Shown here: positions 27,821 to 37,680 of the stretch, piece by piece
How the letters are laid out: each line of letters begins with the position of its first letter
Numbering within the stretch: position 1 is the stretch's first letter
Assembly: GCA_001839685.1 (NCBI GenBank)
Contig: MLAK01000979.1
Location: forward strand, 1 to 41,629
Reading direction: 5' to 3'
Source: Tritrichomonas foetus
Lineage: Eukaryota > Parabasalia > Tritrichomonadida > Tritrichomonadidae
DNA length: 41,629 nt
Program-made: the position numbers and the translations under genes
Notes under the pieces: generated by a model
Database searches by the model: none
What the model was told of the DNA's origin: nothing
The model's input: the letters and a program-made list of their open reading frames with translations, nothing else

Positions 27821-30800
27821 ATGTTTCAATCCATTGCATCTTCTCTCCTACACGAGATTTCGCAAATCGAAAAAAATATACAGAATATCAATGGATCTTC
27901 CGATATAATATTCCGATTCAATCCGTTGTTATGGCTCGAATCATCTGATCAATTATATTTGTCCAATATTACTGGAATTTGCTTAATCAATCCAGACGAA
28001 ACTTTCACTTTGTGTCTCCAAGAATTATATCAGCGACTATTAAAGTTTGATAATCACGAAAAATCGACTCCTCATGACGCAATTTTCATTCTCACACTCA
28101 GCGAAATTATTCGGCATTTGCCGATAGATAAAATCAAAACAGATTTAAGCAACTTATTTGCCAAAATTGTGAATATTAATTATCATCTTTTTTCCAGCCA
28201 GTATTCAATGATATTGCCGTCCATCAAAAATTCTTTGGAAGTAGGAATTCTTGCTGGTATTAATCCAATTAAGGAGATATTTTCACTTTTTGGTGATTTG
28301 ATAGATCCGTCAATCACACTTGAAAAATGTTCATATATATTATGTAGTGCATCAACATTTAGATCGTTTATGGAATTTTCACCACGGTTGTTTTCTCTTG
28401 TAATGCCTGAACAAAAAATTCATTTTTATGAAAATTATTATTTCACTATTTCTAAATTTTTCATGAAGTATCCACGCGCTCATGCGCAGTTGGTAATGAC
28501 AGGAGTTTCTGAAGCAGAAAATTTGTTTACTGAATTAAACAAAACAAGAAATCCTGAACCGGAACTTATCGCAATTTTATGTGCAATTGTGCCGTTATGT
28601 CACAACCAATTAAATGAATCTATTAATGCTAAAAAAGATGGCAATTTATCACACCTCTTCAAATTAATTCTAGATTATAAATCTAAGCGAATGAATATGA
28701 GATATTATTGTTCAATTGGATTTCTTGAACTGTCAGAAGCACTTCTTCTTGCAGGACAAGCCGCTCAAGACAAATTTGTTTCAATTAAAAATTTTGTCGA
28801 ATCAAATTCCGAAAAATTCATAAAATTTTTCTTTTCTAAAAATTCTGATCAATTAACTGATAAATTACAATCAGATTTCCTTCCGAGATATGCTGCCGTT
28901 GATTTAGCTCAAACTAAAGAAATTTCCACTTCAAAAGTCGTTCGAGCTTTAATTAAACAATCACATCAAATTAATGGCTGGAAGTGTATTATTATTTTCA
29001 TGAATTTTGTATTCAAAAATTATCCAACTGCTGGAAACTTTTCATTAATTCCATCCCAACATTTTCGTGGAGTTTACAAAAAACTGAATGAAATGATAAC
29101 CATAATCAAAAGCAAACAAGGTGATGTTGAAAATGCCGCACAGCTAATTCATCTTATTTTACAATTTATTAGCTATTCCTCCAACAAATTTTCATTATAT
29201 TCATCGCTAGAATTTAATGACCAAATTACAGAAAACATTCAATTTCCACACCAATTTATTACATTCATTAAACGAAATAAAGAAATGAAAGAACAAATCA
29301 TTATGATGAAAAATTTACTGTCATTTATTTCTTCTTCTTCTGATAGTAAAATTATTGGTCCTGTTGTTTCATTTCTTCGAATTTTTTATACATTCAATGA
29401 AACAACATTAAGTGTTGAAAATAATCAACAGGCAATTGAATTCATAAACGAGTTGGTTTTAGGTTTTCATGATGAAATCAAAATTTCAATGTTAATTAAT
29501 TCTCCAAATTGCTATGTCTTCCCTTATTTATTCCATCATATGCTTCACTGGGCTTTACAAGTTTTGAAATTCACATTCGATAAAAATACTGGAAAAATAG
29601 AAACAAAATTTGTTCAAGAAATTGCCACAACATCATTACTAATTAGATCAATTACAAATTCACAATCCATATGTAATAAATATGAGAAACTTATAATACA
29701 AATCCTTAATTTATATAACATTGAATACCCATATGTTTATCCGAAGATTCAAATTGATCAATTAGTTACAAATGCAACATCTTATGTTTTTATGGTTTGG
29801 TTGAATTATATAATAAATAAAGTTTCTTGTGAAAAAAATTGTTCTTGCAATATTACACCGATTCAAAGAATGGAATTACTTGGGACTGCTCATAGAGAAA
29901 CTATATGTGCATTAACTTCATTTTTATGTATGTTTGCCCATGCAATTCCTGATGGACCATCACCAAATGGCCAAATAAAGAATCAAAAACAACATTTCTT
30001 TAATGTTTCTTATACTTATATCAACTTTTTAAATGAACCTGATCCAATGTTTGCACAAGCTTTTATAGGCCTTAAAAATGACACTTTCCCATGTTTTAAA
30101 GAAGTTACCGAACTATTTTTATTCCAAAGAGCAATTGAATATCAATTTGATCATCCATTCTTCTGGGTGAATGCAATTGGAATCTTTACATATCTGGCAT
30201 CACGAAAAGGAAATGGGAAAGATGAAATAGAGTTTTTTGAATCTGCAATACCAATATTTTTCTCGATTTTGGAATTTGGAGCATTTGAAAAACAAAATGC
30301 CATCTTCGTGAAAAATATTTCTTCCTATGTGATTTCTCTTTACAGCTCAGAAAACATTAAAAATATGACAGTTGATGTTACTCGACAAAGACTAACTTTT
30401 ATTTCAATGCTAGAAATCTGTATCCGTTACTTAAATTGTGAACAACCTAATGAAGATATTTTAGATGATTTTATTCAGGCATATCCTTATATTTTAACAA
30501 ATTGTAAACTTGATTCAGCTTCAAGTAACCCTCATTTGGATTATTTGTCATCAGAACACAGATTTTTGAAAGATATCATTTTCATTCTATCTTGTTTTGA
30601 AATGTTTGTTCAAAAATTAACAACTAATGAATCAATTATTTCCAATATTCAACAATCACTAAATGAAATCATTCAAAATAATAATTATGCTTGGACTGCT
30701 TATTCATTCTTTGCAAGCAAATCAAAAATTTTGTTTAAATCCATGTTGGTTACTTCCCTAACATTGGTTTGTGGAGTTGATATACAAAATATTTATAAAG

Positions 30801-33800
30801 AAACAGAATTATCGAATAAAACTACTTTTAAACATAAACAAGCATCACCTGCTAAAAATGATAAATCTGGAGTTGGTTCAAGATTCAGTGTTCCACATTC
30901 ACCAAATGACCTTAGAAACTTAGTTGACAAACTCACTGTTAAAAATTTGCTATTAAAACTAAAAATTCCAAAAGAAAATGCATTTTCCACACATGAAGTA
31001 ACACAGCCCTACAATTTGCTAATACAAAACAAATTTAATTTATTTAAGAATCCACCTTCTTTGAACTTACATTTCATTGAATCATGCATTTCATGTGTAG
31101 CTGCTTACAATTATCATGAAATGTTGTTTGAAGAAATGGTTAAACAAGCCACACCTGAGATTTTCGATACAGAAAACCCTGTTTCCGCATTCTTTACTGC
31201 ATGGCTGTTATATGGAACAAGAAGATGGCAATTAACATCATTAATTAATGCGATTAGTTTGGAAAATCCACAAGAATTTATTGATAAATTTGAACCACCT
31301 CATTTCTTTGCTTATTACATTTCAAAATATGCAAAAATGACATCAAATAAAAACAGTATTGAAATGTTTATTAAAAGCTTTATAACTCCATTAATTACAT
31401 GTCCAATTCGATATGAAGTTAAAAAATACATCAAAAAAGCTGATGCTGAAAAATTCATAACTATTTTAACAAAATCACAACAATTTGAAACATTAATGAT
31501 AACATTATGTAATTCTGAAATGATTTATCCGGTCATTGAAAATTATTCATTTTGTTCTGATCGAGAATTCGTATTGTCCTTCGTTGGAGAACGACCTAAA
31601 GCAATTGATAGGAAATTTGGAATGTCTGTTGAAGAGCCTTTAAGCGCACAAGATGCTTTGGTTTTATCTGTTGCTAATTGGATTACTGATGCTGGACAAA
31701 TAGGTGAAACCGCTGCCATTCTAATAAAGCTTTCTGATATTCAGCACGCCTCACCTCTATCTATTGCGAACGATTTCTTTGATCATCTGAACAATTATCC
31801 AACCAAAAAAATTACTCTGCTAATTGACGTTTCTGCGATGTCTGAACAGGACACACTATTTGAAGCATTTTCGGAAATTGTTAGACAAATAAAGAATGAA
31901 AATCGAATTTATATAGATCGTATCGCAAAATTGCTCATTTTAAATCCATCAATGGACACAACACCTATATTAAATGATAAACTATCCAATATTGTTTCAT
32001 TTGATCAAATAATTAAATTGAAACTCCTTGAAGTCGTTGATAACATTGAAAACATCTTCACAGAAAATGATAAAGTCTTTCTTCCACAAAGTGCATTTGG
32101 ATTTTCCCATGAAAAACGAGCAAAAATTAATTTAACATATAATGGAAATCCTGCAACCTTCATTATTTGTGATGATTACTTTATTCTTTCATCTATTCAA
32201 ACATTATTTAATCAAAAAGTTCCACATTCTATTTGCTTTAGAATCCAATCAATTGTCAGTCTTGAAGATGTTCATGATTCTGAAGGTCAAGGTATTTCAA
32301 TCGTTTATCATACAGCACGAAGTGGTCAGAAGACATATCGACTTTCAACACCAAGAGGTAGATACATCGTTTATGCTTACAATCTTCTTAAAGAAAGATG
32401 TGAAGTAAATACAACAATGAAAGATAATATTCCTGAAAGAATGCCAATTTTTACACCTTATGATATCATTTCAAATATTTCACCATTCCCGAATGTTCAA
32501 TTAATATCATTTGCAATTTTACAACTATCTTCACCACTTCAAAGATCACTTGAATTTCAATCTCTACAACTATTAGAAGCAGCCCTTCATTTTGGAAATA
32601 ATAATTCCAATTTATGTGCTTTACAGAATTGTAGTATTTATCTTTCTAATGAATTCCAAGTGAACTTTTCAATGATCTTTCATGATATTGAATATGCTGG
32701 ACTAATTGAAGAAGTTTCTGTTTCGTTAAGCAAATATATAAACTTAAATACACCAAGTAGTACAATTCGGAATTTATTGCCTTTATTTGCTCGTTATATG
32801 AATGTATCAAAGAATATTGTAGCTATGTCAGAGGTTCTTCTTAATATTTATAGAACGTCGAAAAAACATGGAAATGCTGCTTTATTGGAACGATTCTTCT
32901 TCAACCAAATTGAAAGCGAACTGGCAATAGAAATATCTATTCCTTTAATCATTCGAACATCAACTGGAATTAAGGGTAAATCAATTTCAGTGATTCGCCA
33001 AGGTGATGAAGAAATTGATAGTGCAATTGCACAACGTTGCTTCCAATCCATGATGATAAATCATCCAAAACTTGTGGGTAAGATCATTTGTGATAAAATA
33101 TTTGATGGTACTATAAGACGAAGATCATTTGGAAATATAATTCCAGCTGCAAAAATCTTTGCGACGATTCCATCACTACCATTCAATTCAAAGGAATTCT
33201 TATCTATAGATTTAGCTTTATTCTTCTTTTGTACAATCATGGAAGGTACACATGCGCCATTAGACATTGTTGGATACATTAAACAATGTTATGAAGGAAT
33301 TTTAAATACACTCTGCCAATTTCATGAGAACAATGAGCCAGTTATCCTTAAAATCAAGCAACAAATCATGAATTTGCTTGAACATCCACGCGTTTTAAAT
33401 CCGATGGATTTAATTTTACTTATTGATCGATTAATGGAAGTAATTGGTGATTCATATCATCAAAGATTCAGGCAGCTTTTGACTGAAACTCGTCCAGATG
33501 ATAATCCACGTGTCTGGTACGTCAAAAGTGTTGCAGAGGTGTATTTCACAGGTGGAAATGTTGAGACAGGAATGCGATTCATTAAAATGATGCCACAATT
33601 ATTCCGTGCACTTGATTTCGGCGCACAAAAATTAGCGGTTTGTTTTGATTCAATTTCCATGGTTCAAAAAACATTTCAATCATCTGATCCACATCCACTT
33701 CTTCTCTTTTGGGCTCCATTAATTGCTTCAAATCATCCAAATTCTATGCTCAGAAAAGCTTCCCTTCAACTTCTAAAAACAACTTTAGAATTTGCACAAC

Positions 33801-34531
33801 AAAATGGTAATTTTAAGAATTTATCTGGTTTAAATACAACTCGATATATTTCTGATGCCATTGAAACGCCTGTTTCTTTATTTGAAAAAGCTCTAAACAT
33901 CAACTTTAAAGAATCGTTTTGCTTATCTTTGATTTCTGTATTAATTCGAGGAATCGAAGAAATTGATACACGAAAATCAGCAATTGATGCAATTAAGTTT
34001 TGTATTACTGCTTTTTCAGACGATGTAATGAATGCAATTTTGTTTGCTTTGCCACTTCTTGCATTTGCACCTGACGATGATACAAATTGGGTTGTTGAAA
34101 CATTGGATTTAGAAAATTGTAAAACAATTCAAGATGTCATTTTCTATCATTTTGATCAACGAGATGAAAGCGAAACAAGATGGATTGTGAACTTTATAAA
34201 TCGCTTCTTTGGTGAAAGAACTTGTCAACATAAAATTGATGCATTATCTGATACTTTACTTTATGGGGCAAAGAAATATTCATCATTATTTAATGAAATC
34301 AAAGCTTGGGTTATTGCAAAATGCATCAAAATGATCGACATTGAATCAACCAAGAAAACATACAAAAAGCTTTCAAATATTGCAGCAGCGTATTTGAAAC
34401 TCGATGGAAGTAAGTCTGTGAATACTACAGAAATTAATGTTAAATTTGAAAAAATTACTAATAAAGATATTAATGCTTTGATTACTGGAATAGTTGATGG
34501 AACTGCTTTGATTATCAAAATGAATTTGTGA
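27821..34531 (+). CDS. Neurofibromin-family giant protein with degenerate RasGAP segment, Sec14-PH module and C-terminal HEAT region
   Basis: 2236 aa, one uninterrupted ORF. The N-terminal about 1050 residues are helical repeats with a basic Ser-rich loop near 1000-1040. A GAP-related segment (about 1080-1260) aligns by pattern with the RasGAP domain of NF1: F1115-D-T-E-N-P-V-S stands where the arginine-finger motif FRGNS lies, and FIKSFITPLITCP (1183-1195) resembles FLRFINPAIVSP, with about half the usual spacing between them. A Sec14-like part (about 1285-1415, ITLLIDVSAMSE) and PH-like part (about 1417-1530, ICFRIQSIVSLEDV to YIVYAYNLLKERCE) follow, then HEAT repeats with NF1-like blocks (ETPVSLFEKALNINFKESFC near 2015). 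Full-length NF1 is about 2800 aa with the same order. Ras-GTP hydrolysis is unlikely without the finger; lipid binding or scaffolding is the likelier role. Confidence 0.72.
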   Translation: MFQSIASSLLHEISQIEKNIQNINGSSDIIFRFNPLLWLESSDQLYLSNITGICLINPDETFTLCLQELYQRLLKFDNHEKSTPHDAIFILTLSEIIRHLPIDKIKTDLSNLFAKIVNINYHLFSSQYSMILPSIKNSLEVGILAGINPIKEIFSLFGDLIDPSITLEKCSYILCSASTFRSFMEFSPRLFSLVMPEQKIHFYENYYFTISKFFMKYPRAHAQLVMTGVSEAENLFTELNKTRNPEPELIAILCAIVPLCHNQLNESINAKKDGNLSHLFKLILDYKSKRMNMRYYCSIGFLELSEALLLAGQAAQDKFVSIKNFVESNSEKFIKFFFSKNSDQLTDKLQSDFLPRYAAVDLAQTKEISTSKVVRALIKQSHQINGWKCIIIFMNFVFKNYPTAGNFSLIPSQHFRGVYKKLNEMITIIKSKQGDVENAAQLIHLILQFISYSSNKFSLYSSLEFNDQITENIQFPHQFITFIKRNKEMKEQIIMMKNLLSFISSSSDSKIIGPVVSFLRIFYTFNETTLSVENNQQAIEFINELVLGFHDEIKISMLINSPNCYVFPYLFHHMLHWALQVLKFTFDKNTGKIETKFVQEIATTSLLIRSITNSQSICNKYEKLIIQILNLYNIEYPYVYPKIQIDQLVTNATSYVFMVWLNYIINKVSCEKNCSCNITPIQRMELLGTAHRETICALTSFLCMFAHAIPDGPSPNGQIKNQKQHFFNVSYTYINFLNEPDPMFAQAFIGLKNDTFPCFKEVTELFLFQRAIEYQFDHPFFWVNAIGIFTYLASRKGNGKDEIEFFESAIPIFFSILEFGAFEKQNAIFVKNISSYVISLYSSENIKNMTVDVTRQRLTFISMLEICIRYLNCEQPNEDILDDFIQAYPYILTNCKLDSASSNPHLDYLSSEHRFLKDIIFILSCFEMFVQKLTTNESIISNIQQSLNEIIQNNNYAWTAYSFFASKSKILFKSMLVTSLTLVCGVDIQNIYKETELSNKTTFKHKQASPAKNDKSGVGSRFSVPHSPNDLRNLVDKLTVKNLLLKLKIPKENAFSTHEVTQPYNLLIQNKFNLFKNPPSLNLHFIESCISCVAAYNYHEMLFEEMVKQATPEIFDTENPVSAFFTAWLLYGTRRWQLTSLINAISLENPQEFIDKFEPPHFFAYYISKYAKMTSNKNSIEMFIKSFITPLITCPIRYEVKKYIKKADAEKFITILTKSQQFETLMITLCNSEMIYPVIENYSFCSDREFVLSFVGERPKAIDRKFGMSVEEPLSAQDALVLSVANWITDAGQIGETAAILIKLSDIQHASPLSIANDFFDHLNNYPTKKITLLIDVSAMSEQDTLFEAFSEIVRQIKNENRIYIDRIAKLLILNPSMDTTPILNDKLSNIVSFDQIIKLKLLEVVDNIENIFTENDKVFLPQSAFGFSHEKRAKINLTYNGNPATFIICDDYFILSSIQTLFNQKVPHSICFRIQSIVSLEDVHDSEGQGISIVYHTARSGQKTYRLSTPRGRYIVYAYNLLKERCEVNTTMKDNIPERMPIFTPYDIISNISPFPNVQLISFAILQLSSPLQRSLEFQSLQLLEAALHFGNNNSNLCALQNCSIYLSNEFQVNFSMIFHDIEYAGLIEEVSVSLSKYINLNTPSSTIRNLLPLFARYMNVSKNIVAMSEVLLNIYRTSKKHGNAALLERFFFNQIESELAIEISIPLIIRTSTGIKGKSISVIRQGDEEIDSAIAQRCFQSMMINHPKLVGKIICDKIFDGTIRRRSFGNIIPAAKIFATIPSLPFNSKEFLSIDLALFFFCTIMEGTHAPLDIVGYIKQCYEGILNTLCQFHENNEPVILKIKQQIMNLLEHPRVLNPMDLILLIDRLMEVIGDSYHQRFRQLLTETRPDDNPRVWYVKSVAEVYFTGGNVETGMRFIKMMPQLFRALDFGAQKLAVCFDSISMVQKTFQSSDPHPLLLFWAPLIASNHPNSMLRKASLQLLKTTLEFAQQNGNFKNLSGLNTTRYISDAIETPVSLFEKALNINFKESFCLSLISVLIRGIEEIDTRKSAIDAIKFCITAFSDDVMNAILFALPLLAFAPDDDTNWVVETLDLENCKTIQDVIFYHFDQRDESETRWIVNFINRFFGERTCQHKIDALSDTLLYGAKKYSSLFNEIKAWVIAKCIKMIDIESTKKTYKKLSNIAAAYLKLDGSKSVNTTEINVKFEKITNKDINALITGIVDGTALIIKMNL

Positions 34532-34747
34532 CCGATTTGTTATTTTCAAATCCAAACTTTTATTGTTGCGGAATTTTATTTATTGATATATGCTTTAATG
34601 ACGATTTATTAAACATTATACCATTATTATTTATTTCTATATATAAGATAGTAATTGAATGTCATAGGCCAATTTTCTTCACAAATACAACGGTTATTTT
34701 CATAAACCTATCAATTAACTTTTTAAATTTGAAATTCCTGGAAAGAT

Positions 34748-34936
34748 ATGAGTGAAGAAAGGTTTGTGAAAGTAGTTTCACAAATTTCTTTTATGTCATT
34801 GCGGCAATCTGATATAATTGACTTCCCCGAAAAGCCACCAAATGAAAGTGAAAATGATTCTTGTCCAGTTTGTGGAGAAGTTGTTCCAAAAGAAGCTCTT
34901 CAACAGCATTTAGAAATTTGTTTAGCTGATTATTGA
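34748..34936 (+). CDS. Small UBZ4-like (C2HC) zinc finger protein, 62 aa
   Basis: ATG 34748 to TGA 34936. After a 35-residue helical N-terminus comes C39-P-V-C42, then H54 and C58 in EALQQHLEICL, i.e. C-x2-C-x11-H-x3-C. This is the pattern of Rad18-type ubiquitin-binding zinc fingers (UBZ4) in DNA-damage proteins and related C2HC knuckles. The finger is nearly the whole protein, so it is either a compact ubiquitin-binding adaptor or a fragment of a larger gene. It lies 216 bp downstream of the neurofibromin-like stop on the same strand. All four ligands are present and the ORF has a proper ATG, which supports a real gene. Confidence 0.6.
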   Translation: MSEERFVKVVSQISFMSLRQSDIIDFPEKPPNESENDSCPVCGEVVPKEALQQHLEICLADY

Positions 34937-35154
34937 GAACAAAAATGAGTAATTTTTAATTTTTTTGGAGAAAAGTCATATTTTTTCATCAGATTAAAAA
35001 AAAATTCATTTTTCAGGATGTTTCAAAAATAATAGCATCAAATTAAAATTATTCATAACTTACAATTCAAAAAAAGGAAAAGGAAAAAAGAAAAATAAAA
35101 GAAAATTCACTTAAAACAGAGATAAAAAACATCTATTTACTTAACTATAATCAA

Positions 35155-35173
35155 TTTTTTTTTTTTTTTTTTT
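35155..35173. repeat. Poly(T) tract, 19 nt
   Basis: A T run just past the stop of the minus-strand ARM/HEAT gene (A run relative to that gene's 3' end). AT-rich spacer surrounds it. Confidence 0.85.
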
Positions 35174-35206
35174 CCACATTTCGGAATCAAAGTCAAACTT
35201 TAAATT

Positions 35207-36526
35207 TTAGAGTGGTATTTTCTGGTTTCTAGAAATCTTATCAAGCTTGTCTTTCACATGTTTGACATTTTCAGGCATTTTTTCAGAAAGTTGACTAAAA
35301 TCGAATTCATAAACTGGCTTCAGAACTTCCAAACAATTATCAAAAGTTGTTGTTGCATCAATCATTAATAAAAGTGCAGAAAAAATCACTCGAATCTTCT
35401 TCACTTCAGAATCACTTTCAAGAACATGCAAAAACAAATTCATTATTTCTTGAATTGGAACTTTCACAATATTTGATATGTCTATTTTCAGGATTACATA
35501 TGCCAGACACAGTGCGCCTTGAACTTGGATATTTAAACCACCATTTTTGACGGTCTTCAAAATTACCTGCGTATAACTATCATTATATTCAAAAACTGTT
35601 GGAAAATGAGATAAGCAAGATTCAATCGATTCAAGAGTGAGAAATCGAATATTTGGAGTTGAACGATGAGACAACAAATGAAAAAGCTTATAAATTAAAA
35701 TCATTGATTGTGCACTCATTGGTGAAAGTGACGTAAATGTTTTACAAATTCGAAGAGAAGCAGCAACAATTTCACTTGAAGTATCATCAAAAAGTAAAAC
35801 TTGATCAATATTCTCTAAAAAATAGTCAAGTTTCTTCAAAACTGCTTCACGATAAATTTCCATCGAAATAAGTCTGATTTTCATGTTTGATGAATTTAAT
35901 GATTCAAACACGAAAGAAAAGTCTTCAAAATAATAAAATACATTTAAATCATTGATTTTCATTATCTGAAGAATAAAGCAAAGGCCATACATCAAAACTT
36001 CTTCATTTCGTGGCAAATTCATTTGTTCGTAAATGCCTACGAAAAAATCGAGGCATTTTATCGCATTTTCTTCTGAAATTGAAGACACTAAAGCGAAAAT
36101 TCTAAACGAACAAATTTTCAATGATAAATTTTCATGAAATATGAAATCAAAATATTTAAGAAGGAAATCTGATTCGCAGAATCTGTCAAAATTTTTATCT
36201 CCGTAAATTGTAAGCAATTTTGTTATAACGATAAGAACTGTTTCGCTGATTAGTGGAAGATCGAATGATAAATTATTGAAAAGTAAATCATGAAACTTTT
36301 CTGAAAGAAATTCTTCTTTCAAGGCTTTGACTCTCCCTGAAATAGTGTTTGAAAGGCACGAAAGAAGAGTAAAAAGATCGTCTGAATCATTTGACGAAGT
36401 AAAAAGTTTATCGAAAATCAGTGTCTGCTGTAAAATTATATCGCTATCGTCGTTGAGGTTTCTGAAATACTCATTTTTGTTGGTTTGAGCAGCACTTGGA
36501 GTGTTTTTATAATCTAAAATATTCAA
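35207..36526 (-). CDS. ARM/HEAT-repeat protein lacking an ATG start (439 codons from TTG)
   Basis: The frame is open from 36580 (after TAA 36583-36581) to the stop at 35207. No ATG occurs until deep in the protein (about residue 170, QMNLPRNEE); the boundary shown is a TTG. The translation consists of about 40-residue helical pairs with Leu/Ile periodicity, an armadillo/HEAT solenoid. The opening, LNILDYKNTPSAAQTNKNEY, vaguely recalls basic/IBB-type starts of importin-alpha relatives, but this is weak. Possible explanations: non-ATG initiation, a short 5' exon, or loss of the start codon. TCATT lies only a few bases upstream of the TTG. No typical trichomonad 3' splice motif (ACTAAC...AG) precedes the frame. 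Confidence 0.6.
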   Translation of the reverse strand: MNILDYKNTPSAAQTNKNEYFRNLNDDSDIILQQTLIFDKLFTSSNDSDDLFTLLSCLSNTISGRVKALKEEFLSEKFHDLLFNNLSFDLPLISETVLIVITKLLTIYGDKNFDRFCESDFLLKYFDFIFHENLSLKICSFRIFALVSSISEENAIKCLDFFVGIYEQMNLPRNEEVLMYGLCFILQIMKINDLNVFYYFEDFSFVFESLNSSNMKIRLISMEIYREAVLKKLDYFLENIDQVLLFDDTSSEIVAASLRICKTFTSLSPMSAQSMILIYKLFHLLSHRSTPNIRFLTLESIESCLSHFPTVFEYNDSYTQVILKTVKNGGLNIQVQGALCLAYVILKIDISNIVKVPIQEIMNLFLHVLESDSEVKKIRVIFSALLLMIDATTTFDNCLEVLKPVYEFDFSQLSEKMPENVKHVKDKLDKISRNQKIPL

Positions 36527-36891
36527 TGAAATTTGATGTAAAAAAGAACGTTTATTATTTGACCATTGGTCGAAAAGTTTTTATATGATCTATATCTCAT
36601 TATGTATTTGATAAATTTTATTTTAAATAACTTTATAGTATTTTCTATATTATTTAAATGTTTTGATGATAATATCATTTAAATATCATATATAGCTGAT
36701 TGATGCAAAAAAATAATTTTAAAAATAACAAAACTTATTGTAATATTCAGAATTTAATTTATAATTAGATTCAATTATACTAGTGGCATTATGCATAAGA
36801 GAGATAGATTTTGCTAAAAAAGTTAATTGTTGGTCAATCAAAATCAATTCAAAAAGTTATCGAAAAAATCGGTTATGCTTGGCCTTTCTCG

Positions 36892-37203
36892 ATGTCTGCA
36901 CCAGAACCAAAACTTTGGGTTTCAGCCACATTCACATCATTCCGCCGCAACAAGCGCCAAATCAATCCAGCTCAATCACTCTTGAAGATCGAAGGAGTTA
37001 ATTCAAAAGAAGAAGCTCAATTTTATGTTGGCAAAAAGGTTTTAGCACCAAACAAGACAAAGAACGCAGATGCTCAAAACTGGGGCGTTATCACACAAGT
37101 TCACGGAAACAGCGGTATTGTTCGCGCCAAGTTCGACAGGAATCTTCCACCAGCATTCTTGGGCACCAATGTTCGTGTCTTCCTTTTCCCAAGCAACATC
37201 TAA
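36892..37203 (+). CDS. RPL35A: Ribosomal protein eL33 (L35a)
   Basis: 103 aa from ATG 36892, MSAPEPKLWVSATFTSFRRN. Hallmarks of eL33: AQSLLKIEGVNSKEEAQFYV, GKKVLAP, WGVITQVHGNSGIVRAKF, NLPPAFLGTNVRVFLFPSNI. Family proteins are about 100-115 aa, begin close to the LW..A.F.. strand, and sit on the large ribosomal subunit. The open frame extends upstream to a TTG at 36811, but that would add 27 residues unlike any eL33, so the ATG is chosen. The stop reads TAAA, the tetranucleotide described as a polyadenylation signal in trichomonads. No intron is seen. It is the most conserved gene of the window. Confidence 0.96.
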   Translation: MSAPEPKLWVSATFTSFRRNKRQINPAQSLLKIEGVNSKEEAQFYVGKKVLAPNKTKNADAQNWGVITQVHGNSGIVRAKFDRNLPPAFLGTNVRVFLFPSNI

Positions 37204-37680
37204 ATGACTTAATTATATAATAATGCCCTATTGGTTTTTTATCGCATATATTTTTTTCCTTTCATTATTTCGATATCCTATATCCGATCGCTTTTTTCCT
37301 TTGGACATTTCATTCCATTTTTATTCTTTTTATCATGAATAGTTATTGGATCATTATCATAGCTCGCCTTCCCCAAAATTCGATTGATCTTTTTTTATTT
37401 GAGATATCATAAATGAAAATTCACAAATTCGAATATGTTTTGAGTGGTAATCATAATTAATAACCTGTATTGTGATTTAAAATCCAAAGCTAACATTTTT
37501 TCCAAATTTGGAATATTCAATCACATCAAATATTTGAGAAAATCTTTTAAGTTCCTAGAATGAGATAGTAGTGAATTAAAAAATTATATATGAATGTGAA
37601 AATCACATCAGGAAAATAAAATAAAGTGAAATCATAATCATTTACTGCATACTAAATAATCAATTTCAAAATAAAAAAAC
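37204..37680. other. Convergent intergenic region
   Basis: About 480 bp between the eL33 stop and the stop of the minus-strand ARM-repeat gene. AT-rich; no open frame, repeat or RNA gene recognised. Confidence 0.4.

Noticed and set aside
34528..34755. 75-codon ORF after the neurofibromin-like gene
   Set aside because: Composition is a hydrophobic AT-driven translation, and it overlaps the better supported UBZ-like gene.
36811..36891. 27-codon N-terminal extension of eL33 from a TTG
   Set aside because: eL33 proteins start near the LW..A.F.. strand; the extension has no counterpart and the ATG at 36892 fits.
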